NCBI GenBank assembly: GCA_024998815.1 | Contig: JACEUQ010000002.1 | Location: 380,501 to 444,500 of the forward strand | Reading direction: 5' to 3' | DNA from: Opitutus sp. | GTDB lineage: Bacteria; Verrucomicrobiota; Verrucomicrobiia; Opitutales; Opitutaceae | DNA length: 64,000 nt | In this document: one piece after another, positions 25,089 through 33,920 of the stretch | Numbering within the stretch: position 1 is the first letter of the stretch | How the letters are laid out: every line of letters begins with the position of its first letter | The notes under the pieces: generated by a model | What the model was told of the DNA's origin: nothing | Database searches by the model: none | The model's input: the letters and a program-made list of their open reading frames with translations, nothing else | Position numbers and translations under genes: made by a program

Positions 25089-26093
25089 GTGCGTCGTATT
25101 TTATTTCTCCTCGCAGTAAGCTGGGTTTCCGCCCTGCCCGCCTTCTCCCAACCCGTGGTGCCGGCTGCTGATGCGCCGGTAGCAGAGCTCAGTTCACGCG
25201 ATGCGGTCATACTCGGCCTCGTCGAGGGCATCACCGAGTTTCTCCCCGTATCGTCGACCGGCCACCTCATTATTGCCAGTCATGCGCTGGGACTGGAAAA
25301 AGAGGAGCCGCTGCTGGATGCCGAGGGCGAACCACTGTGGTACAAAAAGCCCTCCGTCAAAAACCCTGAGGGCGAACCGCTTACCCTTAAACTCGCGGCC
25401 GACACCTACACGGTGGTTATTCAAGCCGGTGCCATCGTCGCCGTCGTGCTAATTTACTGGGGACAACTGATGGGGATTCTGCGCGGCCTAATGGGCAAAA
25501 ACAGCGCCGGACTACGCCTGCTGCGCAACATCATCGTCGCGTGCATTCCGGCGGTTACGCTGGGGCTGAGCTGCGGCAAGCTGATCGACAAACACCTATT
25601 TTCCATCGAAGCGGTCGTGGCCGCACTCGTCAGCGGTGCGGTGCTCATGTTTGCGGCGGAGCGCTGGCGCAAACAGCAGCCGAGCGCGAGTGTTGGTCGA
25701 TTGGAGCCCTCAGATTTGAGCGTGGGCCAATCTCTGGGCATTGGCCTCATGCAATGTCTTGCGCTCTGGCCCGGCATGAGCCGCTCCATGGTCACGATGG
25801 TGGGCGGTTATTTTTGCGGACTGTCGCCCTCCCGGTCGGCGGAATTCAGCTTTCTGGTCGGGCTACCAATTTTGACCGGGGCCGCCGCGCTCAAGTCGTA
25901 CAAAGCCGGTCCGGCCATGATCGAAGTCTTTGGGGCTCCCTCGGTGATATTGGGAAGCCTGGTCGCCGCCTGCGCGGCCGCCCTCGCCGTGAAGTTCCTC
26001 GTCAGCTACCTCAGCCGACACGGCCTGATTGTATTCGCCATTTACCGACTCGCCCTTGCCGCCGTCCTCGGTGCCTGGTTTTTGATGACCTAA
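25089..26093 (+). CDS. uppP: Undecaprenyl-diphosphatase UppP/BacA
   Basis: This membrane phosphatase recycles undecaprenyl-diphosphate, the lipid carrier of wall synthesis. The catalytic motif EGITEFLPVSSTGH (46-59) and the second motif WPGMSRSM with GLSPSRSAEFSFL are intact. I chose the GTG at 25089, which starts directly before a signal-like helix (RRILFLLAVSWVSALPAFS); an ATG at 25035 is possible. Between the first motif and VVIQAGAIVAV there is an extra loop of ~30 residues rich in Glu, Pro and Lys that most UppP lack. Divergent from trpD. Confidence 0.9.
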   Translation: MRRILFLLAVSWVSALPAFSQPVVPAADAPVAELSSRDAVILGLVEGITEFLPVSSTGHLIIASHALGLEKEEPLLDAEGEPLWYKKPSVKNPEGEPLTLKLAADTYTVVIQAGAIVAVVLIYWGQLMGILRGLMGKNSAGLRLLRNIIVACIPAVTLGLSCGKLIDKHLFSIEAVVAALVSGAVLMFAAERWRKQQPSASVGRLEPSDLSVGQSLGIGLMQCLALWPGMSRSMVTMVGGYFCGLSPSRSAEFSFLVGLPILTGAAALKSYKAGPAMIEVFGAPSVILGSLVAACAAALAVKFLVSYLSRHGLIVFAIYRLALAAVLGAWFLMT

Positions 26094-26108
26094 AGTTCCT
26101 CCAGCCTA

Positions 26109-27262
26109 GTATAGTGGACGATAAATAACATTACTTATTATTGATCGATGAGCGGGCGCGCTGAACCTTGGCGAGGATGTCGGAGGCCTTGGCAGTCCAG
26201 ATGAAGGGTTTGGGCGAGCGGTTATGATCGGCCAAGTAGGTTTCGATGGCAGCGAGCAGTTCGTCGAGGCTCCTGAAGATGCTGCGGCGGAGGCGATTGA
26301 CGGTAAGATCACGGAAAAAGCGTTCGACCATGTTCAGCCAGGAAGCCGACGTTGGGGTAAAGTGGATCGTGAAACGAGGGTGCTTGGCCAGCCAGCGGCG
26401 GACCTTCTCGTGCTTGTGGGTGGCATAGTTGTCGACGATGAGGTGCAGGGGCTTGTCGGGCGGGGTGCTCGCGTCGATCAGGCGCAGGAACTTCAACCAT
26501 TCCTGATGGCGGTGGCGTTTTTGGCAGGTACCGATGACCTTTCCGTCGGCCATATTGAGGGCGGCGAAGAGTGTTGTGGTGCCGTGACGCTTATAGTCGT
26601 GGGTTTGGGTTGCCACCTTGCCTTGTCGCAAAGGCAGGCCGGGTTGGCTGCGGTCCAGAGCTTGGATCTGGCTTTTTTCATCGCAGCACAAAACCAAGGC
26701 GTGCTCGGGGGCGTTGAGATAGAGCCCGACGATCTCCTCGAGCTTCTCCACAAAGCGCTTGTCCTTCGATAATTTGAAGCCCCGCACCAAGTGCGGTTTC
26801 ACTCCGTGGTTGCGCCAGATCAGGCCTACGCTGCTGGCGGCCAGTCCGCTGACTGCCGCCATGCGCCGCGTGCTCCACTGTGTCGCCATGGGAGGTGTTT
26901 CCTCCAGTGTGCGCCGTATCAGTTCGGCCTTGTCCTCCGGCTTGATCTTGGCGCGACGACCTCGCCCGGCACGGTCCCGTAGCAGTCCCGGCAACCCCGA
27001 CTCCAAATAACGCCCCCGCCAGCGCGCCACCTTCTGCCGACTCATTCCCAACTTATTGCCGATCCATTCGTTGCCGTTGCCTTCAGCGGCAAGCAGCACG
27101 ATCCGGCACCGCTGGGCATGCTTCTGCGGTGTGCCGCCTCGTTTCGCCCATGCGCTCAATTCGGCCTTCTGCTCCTCCTTCAAATTAACTGGGGCTGCTT
27201 TTCTCATTCAGCTACAGACGCTCGGCCGTTAATTTAGTTACACTATTTCTCGCACACTACAC
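26109..27262 (-). mobile_element. Complete IS630-family insertion sequence
   Basis: The element is 1154 bp. Its ends (GTATAGTGGACG at 26109 and, inverted, GTGTAGTGTGCG at 27262) are imperfect repeats of ~30 bp, flanked by TA on both sides (26107-26108 and 27263-27264), the IS630 target duplication. It lies between the convergent uppP and lacI and the right TA is part of the lacI stop codon. Confidence 0.92.
26131..27207 (-). CDS. IS630-family transposase
   Basis: An intact 358-aa protein. An N-terminal helix-turn-helix (EWIGNKLGMSRQKVARWRGR, 47-66) and a second Winged-helix-like part are followed by the DDE core: Asp176 (CCDEKSQ), Asp259 (IVDNYATHK) and Glu295 (NMVERFF). One frame encodes the whole protein, unlike IS630 members that use frameshifting. 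Confidence 0.94.
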   Translation of the reverse strand: MRKAAPVNLKEEQKAELSAWAKRGGTPQKHAQRCRIVLLAAEGNGNEWIGNKLGMSRQKVARWRGRYLESGLPGLLRDRAGRGRRAKIKPEDKAELIRRTLEETPPMATQWSTRRMAAVSGLAASSVGLIWRNHGVKPHLVRGFKLSKDKRFVEKLEEIVGLYLNAPEHALVLCCDEKSQIQALDRSQPGLPLRQGKVATQTHDYKRHGTTTLFAALNMADGKVIGTCQKRHRHQEWLKFLRLIDASTPPDKPLHLIVDNYATHKHEKVRRWLAKHPRFTIHFTPTSASWLNMVERFFRDLTVNRLRRSIFRSLDELLAAIETYLADHNRSPKPFIWTAKASDILAKVQRARSSINNK

Positions 27263-28350
27263 TAGCTAGGCAACATTGCCTCAGCCTGAGCACCGCAAGC
27301 TCCCGCCCGGCTCGGCGCGCTCTCACCGGCCCGCCACACTCCGCGCAACTCCGTTGTCTGCGGCAAGTCGGGCAAGCCGTATTGGTTGGCCCACAATTTC
27401 CGCGCCACCAGTTCCGCCGCCGCCTCGCCCAGTCGCCCCATGCACTGGTCCATCCCGGCAACCCGCCCGCCGAAATAATGAGGACTCCAGTCGAGCACCG
27501 CCCACGCCACCTCCTCGGGAACCTTTAACCCGGCCTTCGTGAACAACCGCTCGACCTCCTCGTCCACCGTCAAAATCACCTCCGGCCGATTCGCGATGTA
27601 CCACGCCCGAAAGGCCTCCAGCGAATACCCCCGGTCCACCGAGGTCTCCAGCAGGGGCAACACCGGCATCGCCTGCGACCACACAAATTGCAGGTACCGC
27701 GCGTGCCACAAATAGTTCGAGCGCCGCTGCATTGTCGCGGGCAACACCAGCCCCACTCTCCGGTAGCCCGCCGCATACAACTCCGCCAACGCCCCACCGC
27801 AGTTGTTATAATGGTCAGGCGACACCCGCGTCAGATTCAGCGGATCGGTCACCGAGTAACCGCACGCCACCACCGCTAATTTCGCGTAATCCAACGCCAG
27901 CCTGGATCGGCCGCCCTGCCGGAACGGCGCGATCACCACGCCGCTGATGCTCCGCGCCAGCAACGCGCGCGCCAGTACCGTCTCAGTCCAGTATCGCGCC
28001 TCGCCCAAATCAAACTCGTCGCAGCCAAACCCCAACTCCTCCGCCTTGCGCCGCACACCCGCGATCAAATCCGCATCCGTGCGCCACAACGCCCCATTCT
28101 CCCTGGATTCGTAAACCAACCCAATCGTTGCCCCCGCCCCCTTCATCCAGCGACTGCGCCGCACCCGCTCCATATTGGCCGAAACCAGCGGATTGGCCCG
28201 ATAGCCCAAAACCTCGGCAGCCGCCTTCACCCGCGCCTGAGTCTCCGCCGGCACCCGCCGGTCTCCACGCAGCGCCAACGACACCGTGTAAGTCGATAAG
28301 CCCACTTTGGCCGCCACACCCCGTATCGTCACCGGACCGCGTTTATTCAT
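27262..28350 (-). CDS. LacI-family regulator, probable repressor of the KDG genes
   Basis: The 362-aa protein has a LacI helix-turn-helix at about 7-30 (VTIRGVAAKVGLSTYTVSLA), a hinge helix (ARVKAAAEVLGYR) and a periplasmic-binding-protein-like effector domain (GVVIAPFRQGG, GYRRVGLVLP). It is divergent from kdgK with a palindromic operator between them, so it likely senses a sugar acid or KDG and represses both units. Its stop TAG is formed by the TA target site of the IS630 element plus the first G of that element, so its C-terminus is unchanged by the insertion. Confidence 0.87.
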   Translation of the reverse strand: MNKRGPVTIRGVAAKVGLSTYTVSLALRGDRRVPAETQARVKAAAEVLGYRANPLVSANMERVRRSRWMKGAGATIGLVYESRENGALWRTDADLIAGVRRKAEELGFGCDEFDLGEARYWTETVLARALLARSISGVVIAPFRQGGRSRLALDYAKLAVVACGYSVTDPLNLTRVSPDHYNNCGGALAELYAAGYRRVGLVLPATMQRRSNYLWHARYLQFVWSQAMPVLPLLETSVDRGYSLEAFRAWYIANRPEVILTVDEEVERLFTKAGLKVPEEVAWAVLDWSPHYFGGRVAGMDQCMGRLGEAAAELVARKLWANQYGLPDLPQTTELRGVWRAGESAPSRAGACGAQAEAMLPS

Positions 28351-28368
28351 TGGCCCACGCCAGCAAAA

Positions 28369-28382
28369 CCTAACACGTTAGG
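28369..28382. promoter_or_regulatory. Predicted LacI-type operator
   Basis: The palindrome CCTAAC-AC-GTTAGG has perfect 6-bp arms. It lies 18 bp upstream of the lacI ATG and 74 bp upstream of kdgK, a good place for repression of both. Assigned by position and symmetry only. Confidence 0.6.
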
Positions 28383-28456
28383 CAACCCGCCAATTGCCCC
28401 TTGCCCAAGGTCTCGGCCAGGGTCCGCCAGTTCGTTTTCAACCCTTCCTCTTACCC

Positions 28457-29551
28457 ATGTCACTCCCGATCAAACCCGCCGGCTCCACTGTTTTTGACCA
28501 AATTTCCCTGGGCGAAGTCATGCTTCGCCTCGACCCAGGCGAGGGCCGCGTCCGCACCGCGCGCTCCTTCAAGGCCTGGGAAGGCGGCGGCGAGTACAAC
28601 ACCTCGCGCGGCCTGCGCAAATGCTTCGGCCTTAAAACCGCCGTCTGCACCGCCTTCGTCGACAACGAGGTCGGCCACCTGGTCGAAGATTTCATCATGC
28701 AGGGTGGCGTCGCCACCGACTTCATCAAATGGCGCGAGGATGACGGCATCGGTCGCACCGTGCGCAACGGCCTGAACTTCACCGAGCGCGGCTTCGGCAT
28801 TCGCGGTGCCGTTGGCGTGCCCGACCGTGGCAACACCGCCGCCTCGCAAATCAAGCCCGGCGACTTCGACTGGGACCACATTTTCGGCAAGCTCGGCGCC
28901 CGCTGGTTCCACACCGGTGGCATCTTTGCAGCGCTCTCCGAATCCACCGCCGCCGTCACGATTGAAGCGGTCAAAGCCGCCAAAAAACACGGCGTCATCG
29001 TGTCCTACGATCTCAACTACCGCCCGTCGCTTTGGAAGACCATCGGCGGCCTCAAAAAAGCCCAGGCCGTTAACCGCGAGATCGCCCAATACGTCGACGT
29101 GATGATCGGCAACGAGGAAGACTTCACCGCTTCCCTCGGCTTCGCGGTCAAGGGCGCCGAGGACCTCAAGCACATCGAGACCGACGCCTTCAAGGCCATG
29201 ATCGAGACCGCAGTGAAGGAGTTCCCCAACTTCAAGGTGGCCGCCACCACCCTGCGCCACGTCATCACCGCCACCAAAAACGACTGGTCCGCCATCCTCT
29301 GGCACGACGGCAAATTCCACGAGAGCCGCAAGTATCCCGAGCTGGAAATCATGGACCGTGTTGGCGGCGGCGACAGCTTCGCCAGCGGCCTGCAATTCGG
29401 CTTCCTCGAATTCAACGACGCCCAAAAGGCCGTCGAATACGGCGCCGCCCACGGCGCCCTCGCCTCGACCACCCCGGGTGACACCTCCATGGCCACCCGC
29501 AAGGAGGTCGAAAAAACCTTCGCTGGCGGCGGCGCCCGCGTCGTTCGTTAA
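28457..29551 (+). CDS. kdgK: Sugar kinase of the PfkB family, probable 2-keto-3-deoxygluconate kinase
   Basis: It phosphorylates KDG to KDPG with ATP, judged by the aldolase that follows. 364 aa from the ATG at 28457. The PfkB features are WEGGGEYNTSRGL at 41-53 (substrate side), VSYDLNYRPSLW at 182-193, GNEEDF and the catalytic GGGDSFASG with Asp306. Related kinases act on fructose or other sugars, so substrate assignment depends on context. The operon continues with kdgA and an SDR enzyme, with a terminator-like hairpin after this gene. Confidence 0.83.
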   Translation: MSLPIKPAGSTVFDQISLGEVMLRLDPGEGRVRTARSFKAWEGGGEYNTSRGLRKCFGLKTAVCTAFVDNEVGHLVEDFIMQGGVATDFIKWREDDGIGRTVRNGLNFTERGFGIRGAVGVPDRGNTAASQIKPGDFDWDHIFGKLGARWFHTGGIFAALSESTAAVTIEAVKAAKKHGVIVSYDLNYRPSLWKTIGGLKKAQAVNREIAQYVDVMIGNEEDFTASLGFAVKGAEDLKHIETDAFKAMIETAVKEFPNFKVAATTLRHVITATKNDWSAILWHDGKFHESRKYPELEIMDRVGGGDSFASGLQFGFLEFNDAQKAVEYGAAHGALASTTPGDTSMATRKEVEKTFAGGGARVVR

Positions 29552-29566
29552 AAAAAATTCCGCTCA

Positions 29567-29599
29567 GGAGCGACGGCCTTACCGCCGTCGCTCCTTTTT
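29567..29599 (+). terminator. Hairpin between kdgK and kdgA, possible attenuating terminator
   Basis: Arms 29567-29577 and 29584-29594 form a perfect 11-bp stem with a 6-nt loop followed by five T. It lies inside a probable operon and may reduce expression of the downstream genes. Confidence 0.75.
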
Positions 29600-29642
29600 A
29601 TTTCGACCCATTTAGCCCTCTTCGTTTTCAGTTCCTTTTCCC

Positions 29643-30272
29643 ATGTCACTCCGCGCCCTCATCCCCCAGCCCATTCTCCCCGTCATCGTCATCGACGATG
29701 CCCGCCAAGCCGTTCCCCTCGCCGAGGCCTTCCTCGCCGGCGGCCTGCGCCAACTCGAAGTCACCTTCCGCACCGCCGCCGCCGCTGACGCGATCCGCGC
29801 CATCCGCACTGCCCTTCCCGAGATGCTCATCGGTGCCGGCACCTTGCTGACCCCCGACCAAGCCCGCGCCGCCATCGACGCCGGTGCCCAGTACGGCCTC
29901 GCCCCGGGCCTCGACGAGGCAATCGTTAAACTTTTTGCCGAAGCCGGCGTCCCTTATATGCCCGGCGTCATGACGCCCACGGAGATTGGCCGTGCCGCCC
30001 AACTCGGCTGCCGTTCGCTCAAGTTTTTCCCCGCTGAAAACGCCGGTGGCGCGCCCGCCCTCAAATCCATGCTCGCCCCGTTCAAGGCCTATAACCTCGA
30101 GATCTGCCCCACCGGCGGCATCAGCCTGCAAAACATGCGCACCTACCTCGCGATCCCCGAGGTCATCACCGTGGGCGGCAGTTGGCTGGCCACGCAAAAA
30201 ATGATCGCCGAGTCCAACTGGGCGCTCATCACTCGCACCACGCAGGAAGCCCTCGCCGCTGCCGCCGCCTAA
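29643..30272 (+). CDS. eda: KDPG/KHG aldolase
   Basis: It splits 2-keto-3-deoxy-6-phosphogluconate into pyruvate and glyceraldehyde-3-phosphate. The 209-aa class I aldolase has LEVTFRT at 38-44 (Glu39 and Arg43), GAGT at 64-67, the Schiff-base Lys127 in LKFFPAE, and PTGGIS at the phosphate-binding site. It lies 92 bp after kdgK and 26 bp before the SDR gene, which supports one pathway. Confidence 0.93.
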   Translation: MSLRALIPQPILPVIVIDDARQAVPLAEAFLAGGLRQLEVTFRTAAAADAIRAIRTALPEMLIGAGTLLTPDQARAAIDAGAQYGLAPGLDEAIVKLFAEAGVPYMPGVMTPTEIGRAAQLGCRSLKFFPAENAGGAPALKSMLAPFKAYNLEICPTGGISLQNMRTYLAIPEVITVGGSWLATQKMIAESNWALITRTTQEALAAAAA

Positions 30273-30298
30273 AAACCAACATCGCCCCCTCCCGCTCC

Positions 30299-31117
30299 AT
30301 GGCCCTCTTCGACCTAAAAGACCGCGTTATTATCGTCACCGGTGCGACCGGTTCACTCACCGGCTCGGCCGCTGATTACCTGGCGGGCCAGGGGGCGCGT
30401 GTCGCCTACCTCGGCCGCACCCGCGACAAACTCGATGCCGCACTGGCTCGCGTGCGCGCCGCTCATCCCCAGGCCCAGGTCATCGCCCTGGTTGCCGACG
30501 TCACGGACCGTCCCGCCCTTGAGCAAGCGCGCGCCGATGTCCTCGCCAAATGGGGGCGCATCGACGCCCTTATCAATGGTGCGGGCGGCAACCAACCCGG
30601 TGCCACGATCACCCCCGACAAATCCTTCTTCGACCTCAACTTCGAGGCGTTTGAACAAGTCGTGGACCTCAACCTCCACGGCACCGTGCTGCCCACCTTG
30701 GTGTTCGGCCAGCCCCTGCTCGCTCAAGGCAAAGGCATTGTCCTCAACTTCTCTTCGGTATCCGCCGACCGGGCACTGACGCGCGTCGTCGGTTACGGCG
30801 CAGCCAAAGCCGCAGTGGAAAACTTCACGCGCTGGCTCGCCGTTGACCTCGCTCAACGCTCCAAGGGCGGCATCCGCGTCAACGCCGTCATGCCCGGCTT
30901 CTTCCTCGGCGAACAAAACCGCCGCCTGCTGACGCAAGAAGACGGCAGTCTCACCCCCCGGGGTGAAACCATCTGCCGCAACACGCCCTTTGGCCGCTTC
31001 GGGCAAGCCGACGAACTGCACGGCGCCCTGCACTTCCTGCTCTCCGACGCCTCCGCCTTTGTCACCGGCACCACGGTTGTCGTGGACGGCGGCTTCACTG
31101 CCTTCTCCGGGGTCTAA
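30299..31117 (+). CDS. Short-chain dehydrogenase/reductase, probable sugar-acid oxidoreductase
   Basis: A 272-aa classical SDR. The NAD(P) motif is TGATGSLTG at 14-22 (variant of TGxxxGxG), NGAGG at 93-97 and the catalytic triad is Ser153, Tyr166 and Lys170 (GYGAAK). In this setting it probably reduces fructuronate to mannonate, or the alginate product DEH to KDG. These cannot be told apart from sequence alone. The start at 30299 excludes an upstream open stretch overlapping eda. Confidence 0.78.
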   Translation: MALFDLKDRVIIVTGATGSLTGSAADYLAGQGARVAYLGRTRDKLDAALARVRAAHPQAQVIALVADVTDRPALEQARADVLAKWGRIDALINGAGGNQPGATITPDKSFFDLNFEAFEQVVDLNLHGTVLPTLVFGQPLLAQGKGIVLNFSSVSADRALTRVVGYGAAKAAVENFTRWLAVDLAQRSKGGIRVNAVMPGFFLGEQNRRLLTQEDGSLTPRGETICRNTPFGRFGQADELHGALHFLLSDASAFVTGTTVVVDGGFTAFSGV

Positions 31118-31185
31118 GTCGCGCCTGGCGGCATGGCCCGCCAAACAAACTGCCGCCGGAACCTCACCCACAGCTCCAAATAGGC

Positions 31186-31213
31186 TGTGGCCCTGCGCGT
31201 GAGCGCACGGATG
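31186..31213 (+). repeat. Diverged half copy of family A palindrome
   Basis: The 28 bases match the right arm and tail of the element at 35380-35449 at 25 positions (TGTGGCC, GCGTGAGCGCA, GGATG). The left arm is not recognisable. Confidence 0.5.
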
Positions 31214-31303
31214 TTCGGGCGCTTAAAACCGGGAGGCGCAACCAGCCCGGCAACGCCAATTCCACGCTTGCGCAGCGCTCCCTCGAATCCGTTGAGTAAA
31301 GGG

Positions 31304-33079
31304 ATGCACGTTTCGTTTAACCTAGCCGCCGCTTTTGACGCGGTCCTGAAGACTGCCGCGACCGCCGCCGGCTTCGATGCCGCCGAGTTTTCCCCCGAGG
31401 TGCGCACCGCTGATCCCAAACACGGCGACTTCCAAGCCAACGGCGTTCTTCCTTACGCCAAGCGCACGAAACAGAATCCCCGCGCCCTCGCCGAAAAGCT
31501 CGTCGCCGCCCTCCCCGCCGACGCGCGCGAGGCCGCAGAGGTGGTCATTGCCGGCCCCGGATTCATCAACTTCACCCTCAAGCCCGGCGCGCTCCAGGCG
31601 TGGCTGCGGGCCTTCCCCACCCGCGCCGAACTCGCCGCCGGTGCCGCCGCGACCTACGCCGGCCAAACCTGGGTCGTCGACTACAGCTCGCCCAACACCG
31701 CCAAACAGATGCACGTCGGCCACCTGCGCTCGGCAGTGATCGGCGAATCGGTGTGCCGCCTACTCGCCTTCAGCGGCGCGAAGGTCATTCGCGACAACCA
31801 CATCGGCGACTGGGGCACCCAGTTCGGCAAACTCATCTGGGCCTACAAAAAAGTACTCGCCTCCGATCCGGCCGCCCTTGAAGCCGCCCTCGCGGCCGAT
31901 CCGCTGGCCGAATTCGAGCGCCTCTACAAAGTGGGCAACAATGCCTCCGACGCCGACCCAGCCGTGCTCAAGGAGGCCCAGCAGGAGCTGGTCAAACTTC
32001 AGGCCGGCGACCCCGAGGACACCGCCATTTGGAACAAGATCGGCGAAGTCAGCTTCACCGCGTTCCAGCAAATCTACGACCTGCTCGGTATCCGTTTCGA
32101 CCTGACGCTCGGCGAGAGTTTTTACAACGACAAGGTCGAGCGCGTTTACCGTGAACTCACCGAGTGCGGCCTCGCCACCGAGAGCCAAGGCGCGCTGGTG
32201 GTGTTCCACCCCGAGCACCCGCGCTTCAAGGAACAGCCCTTTCTCGTGCGCAAATCCGATGGCGCGGCGAACTACGCCTCCACCGACCTCGCCACCATCC
32301 TCTACCGCAAAGAAGTGCTCAAGGCCGACGCCGCCGCCTACGTGATCGACTCGCGCCAAGGCGACCATTGCCAACAACTCTTTCTCACCGCCCAAAAGTG
32401 GTTCGATAAAACCGGCCGCACCTGCCCGCACCTCGAACACGTCGCGTTCGGCACCGTGCTCGGCGAGGACGGCAAGCCGCTCAAAACCCGCAGCGGCGAA
32501 AACATCAAATTGAAGGACCTGCTGCGCGAGGCGATCGAACGCGCCCGCCGTCTGGTCGATGAACGCAGCAGCGATTTGCCCGAGGCCGAGCGCGCCCAGA
32601 TCGCCGAAATCGTCGGCATCGGCTCGGTCCAGTACGCCGACCTCTCCCAAAACCGCTCCAGCGATTACCTCTTTTCATGGGACAAGATGATTTCGTTGGA
32701 GGGTAACACCGCCGCGTACCTGCTCTACGCAGTCGCGCGCATCCGCTCCATTTTCCGCAAACTCGAAGCCACGCCCGGTGATGTGACCACCGAGACTGCG
32801 GCCAACGCCATCGAGACTCCCGCCGAGCTGGCACTGGCCCGTAAACTGGTGAAATTAGCCGACGCGACCTCACTCGCTACCTCCGGCCTGCGCCCGCACT
32901 TCCTTGGGCTTTACCTCTACGAGCTCGCCGGCGAGTTCAGCGCGTTCTATGCCGCCGACAAAGTCGCCGTCGAAGACCCCGCAATCCGCGCCCGCCGTCT
33001 GCTGCTCTGCGCGCGCACTTTGCTCGTTTTGGAAACCGGCCTCGAACTCCTTGGCTTGCGCACGGTCAATCGCATGTGA
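31304..33079 (+). CDS. argS: Arginyl-tRNA synthetase
   Basis: A class I synthetase of 591 aa. An Add-1 type N-terminal domain covers ~1-110 (FINFTL). HVGH is at 137-140, followed by GDWGTQFGKL. The KMSKS equivalent is degenerate (KTRSGENIKL), which is common in ArgRS. A C-terminal anticodon-binding helical domain ends with LRTVNRM. The ATG at 31304 fits the family start; an upstream in-frame ATG (31187) would add 39 residues without similarity. Confidence 0.94.
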   Translation: MHVSFNLAAAFDAVLKTAATAAGFDAAEFSPEVRTADPKHGDFQANGVLPYAKRTKQNPRALAEKLVAALPADAREAAEVVIAGPGFINFTLKPGALQAWLRAFPTRAELAAGAAATYAGQTWVVDYSSPNTAKQMHVGHLRSAVIGESVCRLLAFSGAKVIRDNHIGDWGTQFGKLIWAYKKVLASDPAALEAALAADPLAEFERLYKVGNNASDADPAVLKEAQQELVKLQAGDPEDTAIWNKIGEVSFTAFQQIYDLLGIRFDLTLGESFYNDKVERVYRELTECGLATESQGALVVFHPEHPRFKEQPFLVRKSDGAANYASTDLATILYRKEVLKADAAAYVIDSRQGDHCQQLFLTAQKWFDKTGRTCPHLEHVAFGTVLGEDGKPLKTRSGENIKLKDLLREAIERARRLVDERSSDLPEAERAQIAEIVGIGSVQYADLSQNRSSDYLFSWDKMISLEGNTAAYLLYAVARIRSIFRKLEATPGDVTTETAANAIETPAELALARKLVKLADATSLATSGLRPHFLGLYLYELAGEFSAFYAADKVAVEDPAIRARRLLLCARTLLVLETGLELLGLRTVNRM

Positions 33080-33157
33080 CCGAACGTCCCCGGCTGCCAA
33101 AACAACGCTTGCGGGCCATCCCGCACCGAAGCACGTTCAACCCAACACTTACCCCCT

Positions 33158-33910
33158 ATGGCCACGCAGGAATTCTACATTCGTAACGCGTCTGAAACCG
33201 AAGCCCGCGGTCCGTTTAACCACGAGCACATGGTGTCCCTGGCCGAAAACGGCCAGATCACCAAGGAGACGCTCTACTATGACGCCGGCACCGAACAGTG
33301 GGTTGCACTCGAGACCAACCCAGAAGTTTGCGCGGTTGTTTTCCCGCAAAAAGTGGCGCTCAAGCTGAAGGCCAAAACGACGTTTAAAACCCTTAACGTT
33401 GCCGACGCCAACGCCGCCCCGATTTCCGTCGATCAACTGCTCGCCGCCGCCGATGGTCGCACTGCGGAAACCGCCGACAAGCTTGACCCGACCATCGCCC
33501 GTGAGCGCGCCGCTGGTATTGGCCGCTGGTCCGCCCTGATCATCCTGTGCATCAGCGCGGCCGCCCTGTGCCTGCCCTCCATCGACGTTCTGACCAAGCT
33601 GGATATGGAAGCCCTGCTGCTCCACCCTATGGCCATTCTCGGGGTTGGCCAGGCCTTACTCGCACTCCTACTGCTCCTCCAAGTCACGCAGGCGTACCCC
33701 CTTGTTCGTTTGAGCGCCACCCTCGGCATGGGCATGGTCGGCGTCATTCTCTGGTCGCGCGGCCAGACCACACCCATGGCGAGCTTTGCACTGGGCTCGC
33801 TGGGACTTTATTTTTGCACGGTGTTCATCAACTTCGTCGGCGTCGGCCTGGCGGCCGGGCTTGGCTTGGCCGGCATGGCTGGCTACGCCATGTTTGCGCT
33901 GACGACTTAA
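33158..33910 (+). CDS. GYF_2-domain membrane protein
   Basis: A 250-aa protein of unknown role. The N-terminal ~50 residues form a GYF_2-like domain (EFYIRNASETEARGPFNHEH, then TLYYDAGTEQWVAL), a small peptide-binding fold often attached to membrane proteins. A charged linker leads to about four transmembrane helices (from residue ~120). It lies 10 bp before the BrkB/YihY gene, so they probably share a transcript. Confidence 0.7.
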   Translation: MATQEFYIRNASETEARGPFNHEHMVSLAENGQITKETLYYDAGTEQWVALETNPEVCAVVFPQKVALKLKAKTTFKTLNVADANAAPISVDQLLAAADGRTAETADKLDPTIARERAAGIGRWSALIILCISAAALCLPSIDVLTKLDMEALLLHPMAILGVGQALLALLLLLQVTQAYPLVRLSATLGMGMVGVILWSRGQTTPMASFALGSLGLYFCTVFINFVGVGLAAGLGLAGMAGYAMFALTT

Positions 33911-33920
33911 AACGCCAGGT

